Shown: positions 51,479-62,861, counted from the first letter of the stretch. The stretch is 64,000 nt of DNA from Bacteroidales bacterium (GCA_015061285.1 SUWW01000006.1:62001-126000), one strand, 5' to 3'. Numbers and translations: made by a program. Notes: generated by a model from the letters alone, not told the origin.

Positions 51479-53734
51479 ATGAAACAGGAAGTGGAAGCAT
51501 GGCATGGCTTCAAGGGTGATCGTTGGAAGAATGAGATCAACGTTCGCGACTTTATTCAACAGAACTACACTCAGTATGATGGCAACTCAGAATTCTTAGC
51601 AGGACCTACTGCCAATACTGACAAACTTTGGGCTAAACTGAAAGAGCTCCAAAAACAAGAACGTGCCAAAGGTGGTGTGCTCGATATGGAAACTGAAGTG
51701 GTTTCGAGCCTTACGGCTTATGGTCCTGGATACATCGGCGAAGACACGAAAGACATTGAAAAAGTTGTTGGTCTCCAAACCGATAAACCATTGAAACGTG
51801 CTTTTATGCCTTATGGTGGTATAAAAATGGCTGAACAAGCTTGCACAACCTATGGCTACAAGCCTTCTGACAAGATTCACGAGATTTTTACTAAATATTG
51901 CAAGACCCACAACGATGGCGTTTTCGATGCCTACACTCCTGAGATGAAGGCTGTTCGCCACAACCACATTCTTACGGGTCTTCCCGATACTTATGGCCGT
52001 GGCCGCATCGTTGGCGACTATCGTCGTGTTGCTCTCTATGGTATCGACTACCTTATAGCTGAAAAACAGAAAGACCTTAATAATATTGGCGACCAAGGCA
52101 TGATTGACGAAGTTGTTCGTCTGCGCGAAGAGGTTGCAATGCAGATTAAGGCTCTCAAGGGCATGAAAGAAATGGCGCAAATCTACGGCTACGACATTTC
52201 TAATCCTGCATCTAATGCACGCGAGGCAGTTCAATGGCTCTATTTCGGCTATCTCGCAGCTATCAAGACACAAAACGGTGCTGCTATGTCGGTTGGTCGT
52301 GTATCAACATTCCTTGATATTTATATCAATCGCGACCTTGAGGCTGGCAAACTTACCGAGAGTGAAGCACAGGAACTTATCGACCACCTCGTATTGAAAC
52401 TACGTATGGTGAAGTTTGCTCGTATCCCAAGCTACAACGAACTCTTCAGTGGTGACCCTGTTTGGGCTACGCTCGAAGTAGCTGGTATCGGTCAAGACGG
52501 TCGCCACATGGTTACCAAGAACGATTATCGTTTCTTGCATACGCTTCAAAATATGGGCCCTGCTCCAGAACCAAACCTTACCGTTCTCTATAGCAGCCGT
52601 TTGCCTGAAAATTTCAAGAAATTTGCTGCTAACATTTCTGTAACTACAAGCAGTATACAATACGAAAACGATGAGGTTATGCGTCCTATTTGGGGCGACG
52701 ATTATAGCATCTGCTGCTGTGTTTCTGCTACTCAAACAGGTAAAGAGATGCAGTTCTTCGGTGCACGTGCAAACCTTGCTAAGTGCGTTCTCTACGCTAT
52801 CAACGGCGGTGTAGACGCTAAGACTCGCGAACAGTGTGGTCCTGGCTTCCGTCCTATCACTGGCGACATACTTACTTACGAAGAGTTCATGCCACGCTTC
52901 GAAGTGATGATGGACTGGTTGGCAAGCGTATACGTAAAGACGTTGAATCTTATTCATTATATGCACGATAAATACTTCTACGAAGCTGCCGAAATGGCAC
53001 TCATCGATACCGATGTTCGCCGCACCTTTGCTACAGGTATCGCAGGCTTCAGCCATGTAGTAGATTCTATCAGTGCTATTAAGTATTCTACCGTACATAT
53101 TATTCGTGACGAAGCAGGATTCCCAGTCGATTTCAAGACCGATGGCGAGTTCCCTCGTTATGGCAACGACGACGATCGTGCCGACGAAATAGCTGTTTGG
53201 TTGCTCAAGACATTCCTCGCCGACATCAAGAAGTATCATACTTATCGTAATAGCGAGCCTACCACTTCTATTCTTACCATCACCTCTAACGTTGTTTATG
53301 GTAAGTACACCGCAGCTCTTCCTGACGGTCGTGAAGCTGGTACTCCACTTTCGCCTGGTGCTAACCCTTGCTATGGCGCTGAAAAGAATGGCCTTTTGGC
53401 ATCGCTCAACTCAGTTGCTAAGCTTCCTTACGAATATGCATTGGACGGTATTTCAAATACTCAGACTATCAGTCCAAATGCACTCGGTCATAATGACGAG
53501 GAGCGCACCAATACACTCGTTGGCGTTCTTGATGGTTATTTCGATCGTGGCGCTCACCATTTGAATGTGAATGTGTTCGGCCTCGACAAACTCAAGGATG
53601 CTATGGAACACCCTGAGAAAGAGGAATATGCTAACTTCACAATCCGTGTTTCGGGTTATGCAGTTAAGTTCATCGACCTCACTCGTGAACAGCAGCTCGA
53701 CGTTATCGCACGTAGCGCTCACGAAGCTCTGTAA
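51479..53734 (+). CDS. pflB: Formate C-acetyltransferase (pyruvate formate-lyase)
   Basis: 751 residues. This glycyl-radical enzyme cleaves pyruvate with CoA to acetyl-CoA and formate. The active-site cysteines lie in [13 protein letters not shown] (C413-C414, with an extra Cys at 412), and the radical Gly is G726 in RVSGYAVKF near the C-terminus. The start [28 protein letters not shown] matches the family. Its activase gene lies 133 bp downstream behind a terminator-like hairpin. Oxygen would destroy the radical enzyme, consistent with an anaerobic host. Confidence 0.97.
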   Translation: MKQEVEAWHGFKGDRWKNEINVRDFIQQNYTQYDGNSEFLAGPTANTDKLWAKLKELQKQERAKGGVLDMETEVVSSLTAYGPGYIGEDTKDIEKVVGLQTDKPLKRAFMPYGGIKMAEQACTTYGYKPSDKIHEIFTKYCKTHNDGVFDAYTPEMKAVRHNHILTGLPDTYGRGRIVGDYRRVALYGIDYLIAEKQKDLNNIGDQGMIDEVVRLREEVAMQIKALKGMKEMAQIYGYDISNPASNAREAVQWLYFGYLAAIKTQNGAAMSVGRVSTFLDIYINRDLEAGKLTESEAQELIDHLVLKLRMVKFARIPSYNELFSGDPVWATLEVAGIGQDGRHMVTKNDYRFLHTLQNMGPAPEPNLTVLYSSRLPENFKKFAANISVTTSSIQYENDEVMRPIWGDDYSICCCVSATQTGKEMQFFGARANLAKCVLYAINGGVDAKTREQCGPGFRPITGDILTYEEFMPRFEVMMDWLASVYVKTLNLIHYMHDKYFYEAAEMALIDTDVRRTFATGIAGFSHVVDSISAIKYSTVHIIRDEAGFPVDFKTDGEFPRYGNDDDRADEIAVWLLKTFLADIKKYHTYRNSEPTTSILTITSNVVYGKYTAALPDGREAGTPLSPGANPCYGAEKNGLLASLNSVAKLPYEYALDGISNTQTISPNALGHNDEERTNTLVGVLDGYFDRGAHHLNVNVFGLDKLKDAMEHPEKEEYANFTIRVSGYAVKFIDLTREQQLDVIARSAHEAL

Positions 53735-53773
53735 GTGTTTAGTTCTTAAGTTGTAAGAGTAAGTTTTTAGTTT

Positions 53774-53812
53774 GATACGGTGGGCAGTATAATATGCCTG
53801 CCGTATTTTTAT
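53774..53812 (+). terminator. Terminator between pflB and pflA
   Basis: ATACGG (53775-53780) pairs with CCGTAT (53801-53806), with inner GGCA/TGCC, then five T residues. Partial read-through into pflA is possible, giving less activase than lyase. Confidence 0.75.
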
Positions 53813-53867
53813 TTATAATAGCAAACATTGCTAAATTGCTGAGCTCAATTCGTTAATTGTAAAAGAG

Positions 53868-54593
53868 ATGATAAAAGGTAAGATACACTCCACAGAGTCG
53901 TTCGGTTCGGTAGATGGACCAGGAATACGATTTTTGATATTTATGCAAGGTTGCCACCTTCGTTGTCAGTATTGTCATAACCCCGATACGTGGGCTCTCG
54001 ATGAAGGTGATGAAATGACAGCCGAAGAACTCTTGGATAAAGCTGAACGTTATCGTTCATATTGGCGCGACAAAGGTGGTATAACAGTAAGCGGTGGAGA
54101 ACCTTTGGTTCAAATAGATTTCATAATAGATCTGTTTGAAAAAGCAAAACAACGAGGCATAAGTACGTGCATAGATACTGCAGCTCAGCCTTTTACGCGT
54201 GAAGAACCTTTTTGGAGTAAATTCCGCCATTTGATGAGCCTTACCGATACTGTTTTGCTCGATTTGAAACATATCAATAGTGATATGCATAAAAAACTCA
54301 CTGGCTGCGGAAATGAGAATATTTTAGATTGTGCCCGTTATTTAGCTGAAATAAATAAAGATGTCTGGATACGCCATGTGCTTGTGCCCGAATTGACCGA
54401 CAATGATGAATGGCTTCACGAACTACGTGCTTTCATCGATACTTTGCCAAATGTGAAAAAAGTAGAGGTGCTGCCTTATCATGATATGGCTCAGTTCAAA
54501 TATGAGAAACTTGGCATGAAATATCGCCTCGATGGTGTGCTTCCTCCAACTAAAGAGCGCGTCGAGAATGCACAGTCTATTCTGATTAAGTAA
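53868..54593 (+). CDS. pflA: Pyruvate formate-lyase activating enzyme
   Basis: 241 residues, a radical-SAM enzyme that creates the Gly radical on PflB. The cluster motif is C29-x3-C33-x2-C36 (QGCHLRCQYCHNP), and the SAM-binding GGEP motif is in ITVSGGEPLVQIDF. LKHINSDMHKKLTG and WIRHVLVPELTDNDEW fit the PflA family. Complete, and next to pflB as expected. Confidence 0.96.
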   Translation: MIKGKIHSTESFGSVDGPGIRFLIFMQGCHLRCQYCHNPDTWALDEGDEMTAEELLDKAERYRSYWRDKGGITVSGGEPLVQIDFIIDLFEKAKQRGISTCIDTAAQPFTREEPFWSKFRHLMSLTDTVLLDLKHINSDMHKKLTGCGNENILDCARYLAEINKDVWIRHVLVPELTDNDEWLHELRAFIDTLPNVKKVEVLPYHDMAQFKYEKLGMKYRLDGVLPPTKERVENAQSILIK

Positions 54594-54607
54594 TACTCTT
54601 TTATATA

Positions 54608-54650
54608 TAAAAAACTGCTGATATACTCGCTTGTATATCAGCAGTTTTAT
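54608..54650. terminator. Strong bidirectional terminator between pflA and fumarase
   Basis: AAAACTGCTGATATAC (54611-54626) and GTATATCAGCAGTTTT (54633-54648) are perfectly complementary over 16 bp with a 6-nt loop. Confidence 0.92.
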
Positions 54651-54665
54651 TGTTGATTGCTGTTA

Positions 54666-56279
54666 TTAGAACTGCTTGAAGAAGTCGTTGCCCTTGTCGT
54701 CAACCAAGATGAAAGCAGGGAAGTTTTCTACACGAATCTTCCAGATTGCCTCCATGCCGAGTTCTGGGTATTCAACGCATTCGATAGACTTGATATTCTC
54801 GCTCGATAGGTATGCAGCAGGGCCACCGATAGAGCCGAGATAGAAGCCTCCGTGTTTCTTACAAGAGTCGGTGACCACTTGCGTACGATTGCCTTTAGCA
54901 ATCATCACGAGCGAACCGCCGTTTGCTTGGAACTCGTCGGTGTATGGGTCCATACGGTTGGCTGTTGTTGGTCCCATTGAGCCACAAGGCATACCCTTAG
55001 GTGTCTTAGCCGGACCAGCGTAGAGCACAGGGTGATCTTTGAAGTATTGAGGCATACCTTGTCCAGCATCGAGGCGTGCTTTGATCTTAGCGTGAGCAAT
55101 ATCGCGTGCTACGATGATAGTGCCGTTGAGCAATACGCGAGTAGATACAGGGTATTTAGAAAGCTCTTTGCAAACTTCAGAGATAGGTTGGTCGAGGTTG
55201 ATGCTTATTGCATCGCCTTCGCCAGCGCGGCGGAGTGCTTCAGGAATGAGTTCGTATGGCTTGTCGTCCATCTTCTCAATCCAAACGCCATCTTTATTGA
55301 TTTTAGCTTTTATATTACGGTCGGCCGAGCAGCTTACGCCAAGACCAATAGGACAAGAAGCACCATGACGAGGCAAACGAACTACGCGCACGTCGTGAGC
55401 GAAAGCCGTACCACCAAACTGAGCACCGAAGCCTATTTTCTTGGTCTCTTCAAGAAGTTGTTTCTCGAGTTCTACGTCGCGGAAAGCACGACCTGTCTCG
55501 TCGCCGGTGGTTGGCAATGAATCGTAATATTTTGTAGAAGCGAGTTTCACCGTCAAGAGGTTCTTCTCGGCTGATGTGCCACCAATAACGAATGCAATGT
55601 GGTAAGGTGGACAAGCAGCAGTGCCGAGGCTCTTCATCTTTTCTACTAAGAAAGGAATAAGTGTGCCTGGGTTCTGAATGCGAGCCTTAGTCTCTTGGTA
55701 TAGATATGTCTTGTTAGCCGAACCGCCACCTTTCACTACACAAAGAAATTTGTATTCCATGCCTTCTGTAGCTTCAATGTCGATTTGTGCTGGGAGGTTG
55801 CAACGGGTGTTGACCTCGTTATACATATCGAGAGGAGCATTCTGCGAATAGCGGAGATTGTCCTCGGTGTAGGTGTTGTATACACCCTTAGCGAGAGCCT
55901 CTTCGTCGCAGAAGCCAGTCCATACCTGCTGACCTTTTTCGCCGTGGATGATGGCGGTGCCGGTATCTTGGCAGAACGGAAGTTGACCTTTGCAAGCCAC
56001 TTCAGCATTGCGAAGCATGGTGAGCGCTACGTATTTATCGTTGTCGCTGGCTTCAGGGTTATTGAGTATTGATGCAACTTTTTCGTTGTGCTCGCGGCGG
56101 AGCATGAAGTTAACATCGTGGAAGGCTTGAGTGGTGAGGAGCTCGAGTGCTTGAGGTGTTACTTTGAGCACAGGCGTTCCTTCGAAATTGCTAACCGAAA
56201 CGCCATCTTTAGAGATGAGGCGATATTCGGTGGTGTCTTTGCCCAACTGAAACATTGGGGCGTACTTGAATTCTGCCAT
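54666..56279 (-). CDS. fumA: Fumarate hydratase, class I (iron-sulfur)
   Basis: 537 residues, close to E. coli FumA/FumB in length. It interconverts malate and fumarate; in Bacteroidales this serves the reductive branch to succinate and propionate. The [4Fe-4S] ligands are likely C103 (PFCQDTGT), C223 (TAACPPYH) and C317 (LGVSCSADR). Both the alpha (N-terminal) and beta (C-terminal; [15 protein letters not shown]) parts are fused in one chain. Oxygen-sensitive class, fitting an anaerobe. A -7 box lies upstream. Confidence 0.95.
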   Translation of the reverse strand: MAEFKYAPMFQLGKDTTEYRLISKDGVSVSNFEGTPVLKVTPQALELLTTQAFHDVNFMLRREHNEKVASILNNPEASDNDKYVALTMLRNAEVACKGQLPFCQDTGTAIIHGEKGQQVWTGFCDEEALAKGVYNTYTEDNLRYSQNAPLDMYNEVNTRCNLPAQIDIEATEGMEYKFLCVVKGGGSANKTYLYQETKARIQNPGTLIPFLVEKMKSLGTAACPPYHIAFVIGGTSAEKNLLTVKLASTKYYDSLPTTGDETGRAFRDVELEKQLLEETKKIGFGAQFGGTAFAHDVRVVRLPRHGASCPIGLGVSCSADRNIKAKINKDGVWIEKMDDKPYELIPEALRRAGEGDAISINLDQPISEVCKELSKYPVSTRVLLNGTIIVARDIAHAKIKARLDAGQGMPQYFKDHPVLYAGPAKTPKGMPCGSMGPTTANRMDPYTDEFQANGGSLVMIAKGNRTQVVTDSCKKHGGFYLGSIGGPAAYLSSENIKSIECVEYPELGMEAIWKIRVENFPAFILVDDKGNDFFKQF

Positions 56280-56315
56280 TTTATGTAAGGTTGTTTCTGG
56301 TTTTGTTTATTGATA

Positions 56316-56323
56316 CAAATATA
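56316..56323 (-). promoter_or_regulatory. -7 box upstream of fumarase
   Basis: On the minus strand TATATTTG matches TAnnTTTG, 37 bp before the start codon. The -33 element is unclear. Confidence 0.38.
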
Positions 56324-56394
56324 AATCAAAGTAGAGAGTAAAAAGACTTATGTAAAAAGTTGAAATAAGTAATGTCTCACTTTGATGATCTTGT

Positions 56395-58239
56395 TCAATT
56401 AACTTTGAATCGATCTACCAAACCCTTCATTTTGTTGGCTATGGTGTACAAGTCGTGGGCGTTGGTGGCTATTTCGTCGGCACGAGCAGCTGTATTTTGG
56501 GTCTCTTTATTGAGATCGTTTATAGCTATACTTATTTGGTCGGCACCCACGCCTTGCTCTTGACTACTTGTTGTAATCTCTTTTATGAGCATTGCTACTT
56601 CGTGCAGTTGTGGAGCAATAGCATCGAGTAGCTTATTAATCTCTTCGGAGCCAGCAATCGATTTTGTAGCAGTGTCGGATACTTCGTGAGCAGTCTCTTG
56701 CGTACGTTCGGCAAGTCGACCAACTTCTTTGGCAACAACAGCGAATCCTCTGCCATAAGCACCAGCGCGTGCAGCTTCTACTGATGCGTTTAGGCTAAGT
56801 ATGTTTGTCTGCTTCACAAGTTCGTTGATGTCTTTTATGCTTACTGCTATTTGGCGAGTGTCGTTCATGCTGTTAGTTGCTTGATGTGCAATAGATGCTA
56901 CAGCAGTGTCGGCCTCGTTCATAAGAGCTTCGGTATGTATGGAGTTATCGGTGTTTTGGTGAATATTGCTTGTCATCTCTTCGAGCGACGACGAAACCTC
57001 CTCGAGTGAGGCTGCTTGTTTGTTTGCGCCATCGCTAAGATTGTGTGATGCCTCGCGTAGAACGTTGCTTGCTGATTGTAGCTTCTCTGCAGCTCTAACT
57101 AATGCTCCTATTATGTTAGCAAGGTGTTGTTGCATACGTTTCATGCTATTGCCGAGTCGGTTTACTTCATCTTGGGTGTGCGAAACATAGACTTCCGAAG
57201 TTAGGTCGCCTTCGGCAATGAGTGTAGCAGACTCTTCGAGTGCTTTTATTGGCGTTGTCAATCGACGTTTGAAGTATATTATAATAACTACCAAGCATAA
57301 AGAGCCGAATCCTAACGCAATCATTATCATAACTAATATCATGCGTTGCGACATCAAATTGCTTACCGAAACGTCTATTGCAGCATTGTATATACCTATG
57401 GTAGATCCATTGTATGTCTTTATTGGGAAATATGTAGAATAGAACGTGTTGCCGGCAAATTTTTCGGTGAGGTATGCATTATGACCAGCCACAAGCACGG
57501 TGTCGTTGACCCAAGTGCTGTTGAGCTCTTTGCCTATGGGTGTGTTGATGCTATCGTTTATTGTTGAGGCGCGATATACTCCATCACGCACAATGTTTAT
57601 CTCGCATTGAGCAATTTCGCCATGGGACGATACATATTTTTCATTCTCCATGCGCGACTGACACACAAGAGCATAAGCTCCATAGTCGCCATTGGCATCT
57701 TTGAAAGCGTGCACTGTAATTGCGCATAAACCTTCGTTGAGCAGATTGAAATAGCCATCGTAGGGCTTGTAGTCGTTGTCGCGTACATATTTGAAGAGCT
57801 TTGCAACCTCGTTCATCTGCTCTTCGGTGTAGTTGCTGAAGTTTGTTCGACGTGGCACACCATCGCGGTCGGCAAGTACATATCCATCAAATTGGTGCAA
57901 ACCTCGTGTGGCGTTCATCAAGTTGCGCAAATACGACAACTTCTCATTGTCTTCTATTATCGTTGTCTTGATATTGGGGTAGACAATAGGGTAGGCTGCA
58001 ATGTAGTGGCTGAGTCTACTTATGTCCTTCTCGCTAATTGCCTTGAGGGTCTCCACTTTGTAGTTGAGTTGCACGGCAAAATAGTCTTTGAATATGTTGC
58101 CCAATGTGCCATTGACACTGAAAATGTGAACAGAATTAATTGCCAATGAAAAGAGGGTGATGGCAAAACCAATTTTCCAAAGCAAGCTACTTTGTATAGT
58201 TCGCTTTAGTTTGCTAAAAATTCCAAATAGAGAAGCCAT
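56395..58239 (-). CDS. Methyl-accepting chemotaxis-type transducer (orphan)
   Basis: 614 residues. Membrane helix 1 (about 22-42), a Cache-like periplasmic sensor (about 45-300; GLHQFDGYVLADRDGVPRRTNFSNYTEEQ), helix 2 (about 305-330), HAMP (about 330-385) and a cytoplasmic signalling domain (about 400-610). The hairpin tip is present (TNILSLNASVEAARAGAYGRGFAVVAKEVGRLAERT), where CheA/CheW would bind. No che or flagellar genes are in the window and most gut Bacteroidales lack flagella, so it may serve gliding/type IX-linked or non-motility signalling. The gene is transcribed alone. Confidence 0.9.
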   Translation of the reverse strand: MASLFGIFSKLKRTIQSSLLWKIGFAITLFSLAINSVHIFSVNGTLGNIFKDYFAVQLNYKVETLKAISEKDISRLSHYIAAYPIVYPNIKTTIIEDNEKLSYLRNLMNATRGLHQFDGYVLADRDGVPRRTNFSNYTEEQMNEVAKLFKYVRDNDYKPYDGYFNLLNEGLCAITVHAFKDANGDYGAYALVCQSRMENEKYVSSHGEIAQCEINIVRDGVYRASTINDSINTPIGKELNSTWVNDTVLVAGHNAYLTEKFAGNTFYSTYFPIKTYNGSTIGIYNAAIDVSVSNLMSQRMILVMIMIALGFGSLCLVVIIIYFKRRLTTPIKALEESATLIAEGDLTSEVYVSHTQDEVNRLGNSMKRMQQHLANIIGALVRAAEKLQSASNVLREASHNLSDGANKQAASLEEVSSSLEEMTSNIHQNTDNSIHTEALMNEADTAVASIAHQATNSMNDTRQIAVSIKDINELVKQTNILSLNASVEAARAGAYGRGFAVVAKEVGRLAERTQETAHEVSDTATKSIAGSEEINKLLDAIAPQLHEVAMLIKEITTSSQEQGVGADQISIAINDLNKETQNTAARADEIATNAHDLYTIANKMKGLVDRFKVN

Positions 58240-58504
58240 TTTTTTGTTGCGCTATAACTTGTAAAAAACGTTTGAGAAATTTTATCACTTATGAAGATTG
58301 GACGCAAAAATAAGTAAGTGTCCACAATCGCCTCTTTTTTTTGTTTATATATAGTGGTTAAATTATCTAAAATGACTTTTTTCTTATGATATTTTATCAT
58401 CAAGAAAACTAATATTCCTCATTTGGTTTTCTGGTTGTAATTTCGCGCTGGTTTAATAGCAACATTGTTTAGTGTATGGCTATTTGTATTTTATACCCCG
58501 TATT

Positions 58505-61027
58505 ATGGTCAGAGAAACGCTGTCGATAGCAGTCTATTTGCGTATATCAATACTTATATTGCTGATACATAGCCTTAGTATTAAGGCGCAGGTTCGCCAA
58601 CGCACCTATGAAGGTGTTGTGATTGATGGGCGCACAGGCGAATCTTTGCCCTTGGCCAATGTATATCTGAAAGGAACACTTATTGGCGTCACCTCCGACT
58701 TCGATGGCGTGTGGAAAATATCTATTCCTGCCAAATCGGATAGCTTGAGTTTCAATGTTATGGGATATGCCGATTTGTCGGTTCCTGTGTCGCAGCTGAA
58801 GTTGACTGGCAATTTGATAGAGATGTATGAATCATCACTCTCGATAGCCGAAGTCACCGTTTCGCCCGATGATGCTCCTCGTCGACTGATGCGTCGCGTT
58901 ATTGCAGCCAAAAAACGCAATGACCCATCTCAGTATGAGCGCACAAGCTTCGAAAAATACACTCGTTGGGAATATGCACTCAACAACATAAGCGACCGCG
59001 TGAAAAACAAAGGACCTTTGCTTAGCACTACGCAAGATTTCATGCGCGTACGTGACGACAGTAGCCGCTATTTGCCTGTATATTTTTCGGAGACCATTTC
59101 GCGCAACGAAACTCAAAAAGACCCTTCCAAACAACTATCTACTATCATAGCCGACCAAACTCATGGCGTAGATATTTTCAAACAATATGAGATAGGTGGT
59201 TTCTCGAGTTCGCTCGATGTTGATGTGTCGTTCTACAACAACACTGTGAAACTCCTTGGCGCTGGCTTTGTGAGCCCTATTGCCGACAATGCTCTTAACT
59301 ATTATAAGTATTATATCACCGATAGTACGTATGTGGGACCCGATAGCGTGAAGGTCTACACTGTGAAATATCGCCCCAAAACCGAAGGCAATCTCACATT
59401 TATAGGTACTATGGATATAGAAACAAAATACTATTCCATAAAGCGCATCGATGCTGAGATGCCTAAGTATACCAACATAAACTTTGTCAAGAAATTCAAT
59501 ATCACCTCTACTTATCAACTTGTGGGTGACTCTTTGCCTTTCTACGATACCAACAATATGGAAATGCATATCGATTATATGCCTGTGGCATCGAGCAAAA
59601 AACGCCTTGAAGTGATGTGCAAAATGTTCAATTCGCAACGCGATGTTGAACTTAACGACCTTTCGCCGCTTTCACTGAGTCATCGCTCTCTGGCCTATGA
59701 GACGCAAAAGTCGAAAGGTTATAAAAATCAAGACTCTACATTTTGGAATAGCAATCGTCATCAGGTCCTTAGCGACGAAGAATCGCAGGTGGTAGAATCG
59801 ATCGACTCAATAAACAATGTTAAGACTGTGAAGGCTTTCAGTCGAATGGTAAAACTCGCCATGACTGGCTATCTCGACCTCGGACTTTTTGAGATAGGCC
59901 CTTACACAGAGATGTTCAATACCAATAAAATTGAGGGCGTACACATAGGTTGTGGTGGACGTACAAGCGAAGAAATAAGCGAGAATTGGACTATGATGGC
60001 TGTGCTTGGCTACGGATTCAAAAACTCGCGACCTACATACCAAGGCGGCGTTAGCTATAAGTTCAACACCAACATGCGTCGTGTAGTCGACTTGAACTAC
60101 TACGACCGTCTTGTGAAAATTGGTGAGAATGAAAATATTCTATATCTATATGAGAATATGCTCACTACCAACGAGACTAACATAGTTGCCCAGATTTTCA
60201 AGCGCGAAGAGATTGATGAACTTATGTATGAGCAGAAACTCAATCTCAAATACGATCACGAGTGGCGAACGGGGCTATCTTCAAAACTATCAGCTAATTA
60301 TACGTGGCAATATTCGCCTAAGTATTACCCATTTACCCAGAATGGTGATGATATTTTCTGCGTGAAGCGATTCGAGGTCTCGCTCGACACGCGCTATAGC
60401 TACAAAGAGAAGTTTATCGATGCTGGCGTGCAGCGTATATATATGTCTACCGATTATCCTGTTGTGCATTTTGTTGTGGCTGCTGGACGTACAAATGTTG
60501 GCAACGAAGAGGGAAACTATGCGCGCGTACACACCACATTGAAGCACGATGTATTCTTTGGACAAACAGAACTTAAGTATGCCGTCGAAGGTGGTATGTT
60601 TTTCGGTGATCCTATGCCATACACAATGCTCGAAATACCACGAGGTAACAAAACTTACGGTCTTTATAATTACGATTTCAACTTGATGAATTATCTCGAG
60701 TTCGTCAATGATAGATATATCTATGTGTATGCCGATTATTCGCTTGGCGGTCGCTTAATTAATCTTATACCAAGAGCGAGCCGAATAGGTTTGCGAGAGG
60801 TAGTGGGCTTCAAAGCTATGTTAGGCCATTTTGATGATCGTCATCTGCTTGCACTCGATATTCCCGATAAGATAAACGGCGCAAACTGTAGTTACCTCGA
60901 GCTCAATGCTGGCATAGACAACATTCTGCGCTTCTTCCGTGTAGATGCTGTTTGGCGCGTGACTGATCAAAATTGTTCTGGAGCTCCCAAATTTGGCATT
61001 CGTGTGCAATTCAATTTGAAACTTTGA
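58505..61027 (+). CDS. DUF5686-type outer-membrane protein with CarboxypepD_reg-like plug domain
   Basis: 840 residues. A signal peptide (about 1-29; ILILLIHSLSIKAQ) is followed by a carboxypeptidase-regulatory-like beta-sandwich (about 35-115; YEGVVIDGRTGESLPLANVYLKGTLIGVTSDFDG) and a long region ending in a beta-barrel (about 490-840; many alternating strands, final FGIRVQFNLKL). The pattern resembles DUF5686 family proteins. The last residues are hydrophobic/aromatic as expected for barrel insertion. No TonB-box was recognised. Function unknown. The ATG at 58505 is preferred over GTG at 58472 because it gives a normal signal peptide. Confidence 0.8.
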   Translation: MVRETLSIAVYLRISILILLIHSLSIKAQVRQRTYEGVVIDGRTGESLPLANVYLKGTLIGVTSDFDGVWKISIPAKSDSLSFNVMGYADLSVPVSQLKLTGNLIEMYESSLSIAEVTVSPDDAPRRLMRRVIAAKKRNDPSQYERTSFEKYTRWEYALNNISDRVKNKGPLLSTTQDFMRVRDDSSRYLPVYFSETISRNETQKDPSKQLSTIIADQTHGVDIFKQYEIGGFSSSLDVDVSFYNNTVKLLGAGFVSPIADNALNYYKYYITDSTYVGPDSVKVYTVKYRPKTEGNLTFIGTMDIETKYYSIKRIDAEMPKYTNINFVKKFNITSTYQLVGDSLPFYDTNNMEMHIDYMPVASSKKRLEVMCKMFNSQRDVELNDLSPLSLSHRSLAYETQKSKGYKNQDSTFWNSNRHQVLSDEESQVVESIDSINNVKTVKAFSRMVKLAMTGYLDLGLFEIGPYTEMFNTNKIEGVHIGCGGRTSEEISENWTMMAVLGYGFKNSRPTYQGGVSYKFNTNMRRVVDLNYYDRLVKIGENENILYLYENMLTTNETNIVAQIFKREEIDELMYEQKLNLKYDHEWRTGLSSKLSANYTWQYSPKYYPFTQNGDDIFCVKRFEVSLDTRYSYKEKFIDAGVQRIYMSTDYPVVHFVVAAGRTNVGNEEGNYARVHTTLKHDVFFGQTELKYAVEGGMFFGDPMPYTMLEIPRGNKTYGLYNYDFNLMNYLEFVNDRYIYVYADYSLGGRLINLIPRASRIGLREVVGFKAMLGHFDDRHLLALDIPDKINGANCSYLELNAGIDNILRFFRVDAVWRVTDQNCSGAPKFGIRVQFNLKL

Positions 61028-61102
61028 ATTGTAATAAATAGCATTCGATTGAGAATATATATGCATAGAAAAGCTCCAAACGAGTAGCTTATTGGGGAAT
61101 GT

Positions 61103-61144
61103 AAAAAACGCACGAAAGAACCTTTTCGGAATCTTCCGTGCGTT
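61103..61144 (-). terminator. Terminator of the arabinose operon
   Basis: On the minus strand AACGCACG pairs with CGTGCGTT, then six T residues (plus-strand arms 61107-61114 and 61137-61144). It lies about 30 bp after araB. Confidence 0.82.
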
Positions 61145-61174
61145 AATTATGAATTGTCAATTGTGAATTGATAA

Positions 61175-62770
61175 TTACTTCTTTGCTTCTACAGCTGTTT
61201 TTTCGATAGCCAAGCCAGCTTTGTATGCTTCTATGTACTTATTGAAGCCTTCTACATCGGCTGCAGTAGGTGCAATCTCGGTGCCGGTGTTGCCAGCAAA
61301 TACTTTGGCGTCAAGCCAGTCGGCAAGGTTCTGCTTCTTGTCGTTGTTAACTACGAACGAAGCGAGCAATGCTATACCCCAAGCGCCACCTTCGCCAGCT
61401 GTCTCCATAACAGAGATTGGCGAGTTGAGCGCTGCAGCAAGTACACGTTGTCCAACGCCTTTGGTGCGGAACAATCCGCCATGACCAGTGATGCGGTCAA
61501 TCTTGATTTTCTCCTCTTTTAGCAAGATGTCGTTGCCAATCTTTAGTACGCCAATTGAGCCATAGAGGTGCACGCGCATGAAGTTGGCAAGGTTGAACTT
61601 GTCGTTGGCTGAGCGTACGAACATCGGACGACCTTCTGCCAAGCCAGTAACGGGTTCGCCAGATATGTAGTTGTATGCGAGCAAACCACCGCAATCGGCA
61701 TCGCCAGTGAGGGCGTTGTTGTAGAGGCGACCATAAAGTTCGTCCATATCTACCTTCTGACCCATAAGTTCGAGCGACTCTTTGAAGAGGTTAACCCATG
61801 CGTTGAGGTCCGATGTGCAGTTGTTGCAGTGAACCATAGCTACGAGGCTACCATCAGGCGTAGTAACCATATCGATAGCTTCGTAAGGTTTCGAGAGATC
61901 TTTTTCGAGCACAATCATCGAGAATGATGAGGTACCAGCCGAAACGTTACCAGTGCGTTGCTTAACAGCGTTGGTAGCTGCCATGCCAGTGCCAGCATCG
62001 CCTTCAGGAGGACAGAAAGGAATACCGGCCTTAAGGTGACCACTTGGGTCGAGTCGTTTAGCACCTTCGGCTGTGAGTGAACCAGCGTTTTCGCCTGCTA
62101 CGAGCACACGTGGGAAGATATCTAAGAGTTTCCAACCAAGTTTCTTAGGAGCGATGAGTTGATCGAATTTCTCAACCATCTTAGCATTGTAAGTTTTGGT
62201 CTGTGGATCGACAGGAATCATACCCGAAGCATCGCCTACGCCGAGAACCTTTTCGCCAGTGAGTTGCCAGTGAATATAGCCAGCAAGGGTGGTTTGAAAC
62301 TTGATGTCGCTCACATGCTTGTCGCCATCGAGGATGCACTGATAGAGGTGCGAGATGCTCCAACGCAGTGGAATGTTGTAGTTGAAAAGTTTCGAGAGTT
62401 CTGCTGCCGCTTTACCCGTGTTGGTGTTGCGCCAAGTGCGGAAAGGCACCAGAATCTCATCTTTGTCGTTGAAAGCCATATAGCCATGCATCATGGCTGA
62501 GATGCCGATAGCTGCAAGGTTCTCAATCTCAACGCCATATTGCTTTTGCACATCTTTACGCAGATCGGCATAGCAATCTTGCAATCCGTTCCAGATAGCA
62601 TCGATGCTGTAGGTCCACAACCCATCAACGAGTTGGTTTTCCCAAGCGTGGCTACCTTGAGCAATAGGCTTATTCTCGCCGTCGATAAGTACGGCTTTTA
62701 TACGCGTAGAGCCAAACTCAATACCGAGAATGGCTTTGCCTTGTTCTATTATTTGTTTAGCTGTTGACAT
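61175..62770 (-). CDS. araB: FGGY-family sugar kinase, probable ribulokinase
   Basis: 531 residues with the two-lobed FGGY/ASKHA fold. The ATP-binding start is [18 protein letters not shown] (about 14-31); [12 protein letters not shown], a [15 protein letters not shown] region and the C-terminal ATP loop [26 protein letters not shown] follow. It sits in the operon with L-arabinose isomerase, so it likely phosphorylates L-ribulose; related kinases use xylulose. Between araA and araB a GxxExxY gene intervenes. Complete; a strong terminator follows. Confidence 0.85.
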   Translation of the reverse strand: MSTAKQIIEQGKAILGIEFGSTRIKAVLIDGENKPIAQGSHAWENQLVDGLWTYSIDAIWNGLQDCYADLRKDVQKQYGVEIENLAAIGISAMMHGYMAFNDKDEILVPFRTWRNTNTGKAAAELSKLFNYNIPLRWSISHLYQCILDGDKHVSDIKFQTTLAGYIHWQLTGEKVLGVGDASGMIPVDPQTKTYNAKMVEKFDQLIAPKKLGWKLLDIFPRVLVAGENAGSLTAEGAKRLDPSGHLKAGIPFCPPEGDAGTGMAATNAVKQRTGNVSAGTSSFSMIVLEKDLSKPYEAIDMVTTPDGSLVAMVHCNNCTSDLNAWVNLFKESLELMGQKVDMDELYGRLYNNALTGDADCGGLLAYNYISGEPVTGLAEGRPMFVRSANDKFNLANFMRVHLYGSIGVLKIGNDILLKEEKIKIDRITGHGGLFRTKGVGQRVLAAALNSPISVMETAGEGGAWGIALLASFVVNNDKKQNLADWLDAKVFAGNTGTEIAPTAADVEGFNKYIEAYKAGLAIEKTAVEAKK

Positions 62771-62774
62771 TTAT

Positions 62775-62798
62775 ATCACCGAATTAAACGAATGAAAC
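62775..62798 (+). repeat. Outer inverted repeat, left copy
   Basis: Begins ATCACCGAATTAAACGAA. It lies 4 bp upstream of the araB start. The RC of 63301-63325 matches it at about 22 of 25 positions, and a direct partial copy starts exactly 500 bp later at 63275. Confidence 0.75.
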
Positions 62799-62837
62799 AA
62801 ATTATATGCTTGAAGTTTTATTAGTAAAAAGCCTTTT

Positions 62838-62855
62838 ATAATTGAACGAATTATT
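62838..62855 (+). repeat. Inner inverted repeat, left copy
   Basis: ATAATTGAACGAATTATT. It matches the reverse complement of 63249-63266 at 17 of 18 positions (G/A at position 7). It lies 6 bp beyond the GxxExxY stop codon. Confidence 0.8.
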
Positions 62856-62861
62856 GCTGTG

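Noticed and set aside
52400-53239. 279-residue ORF antisense to pflB
   Set aside because: The plus strand encodes conserved PFL motifs across the same bases; the antisense product has no domain.
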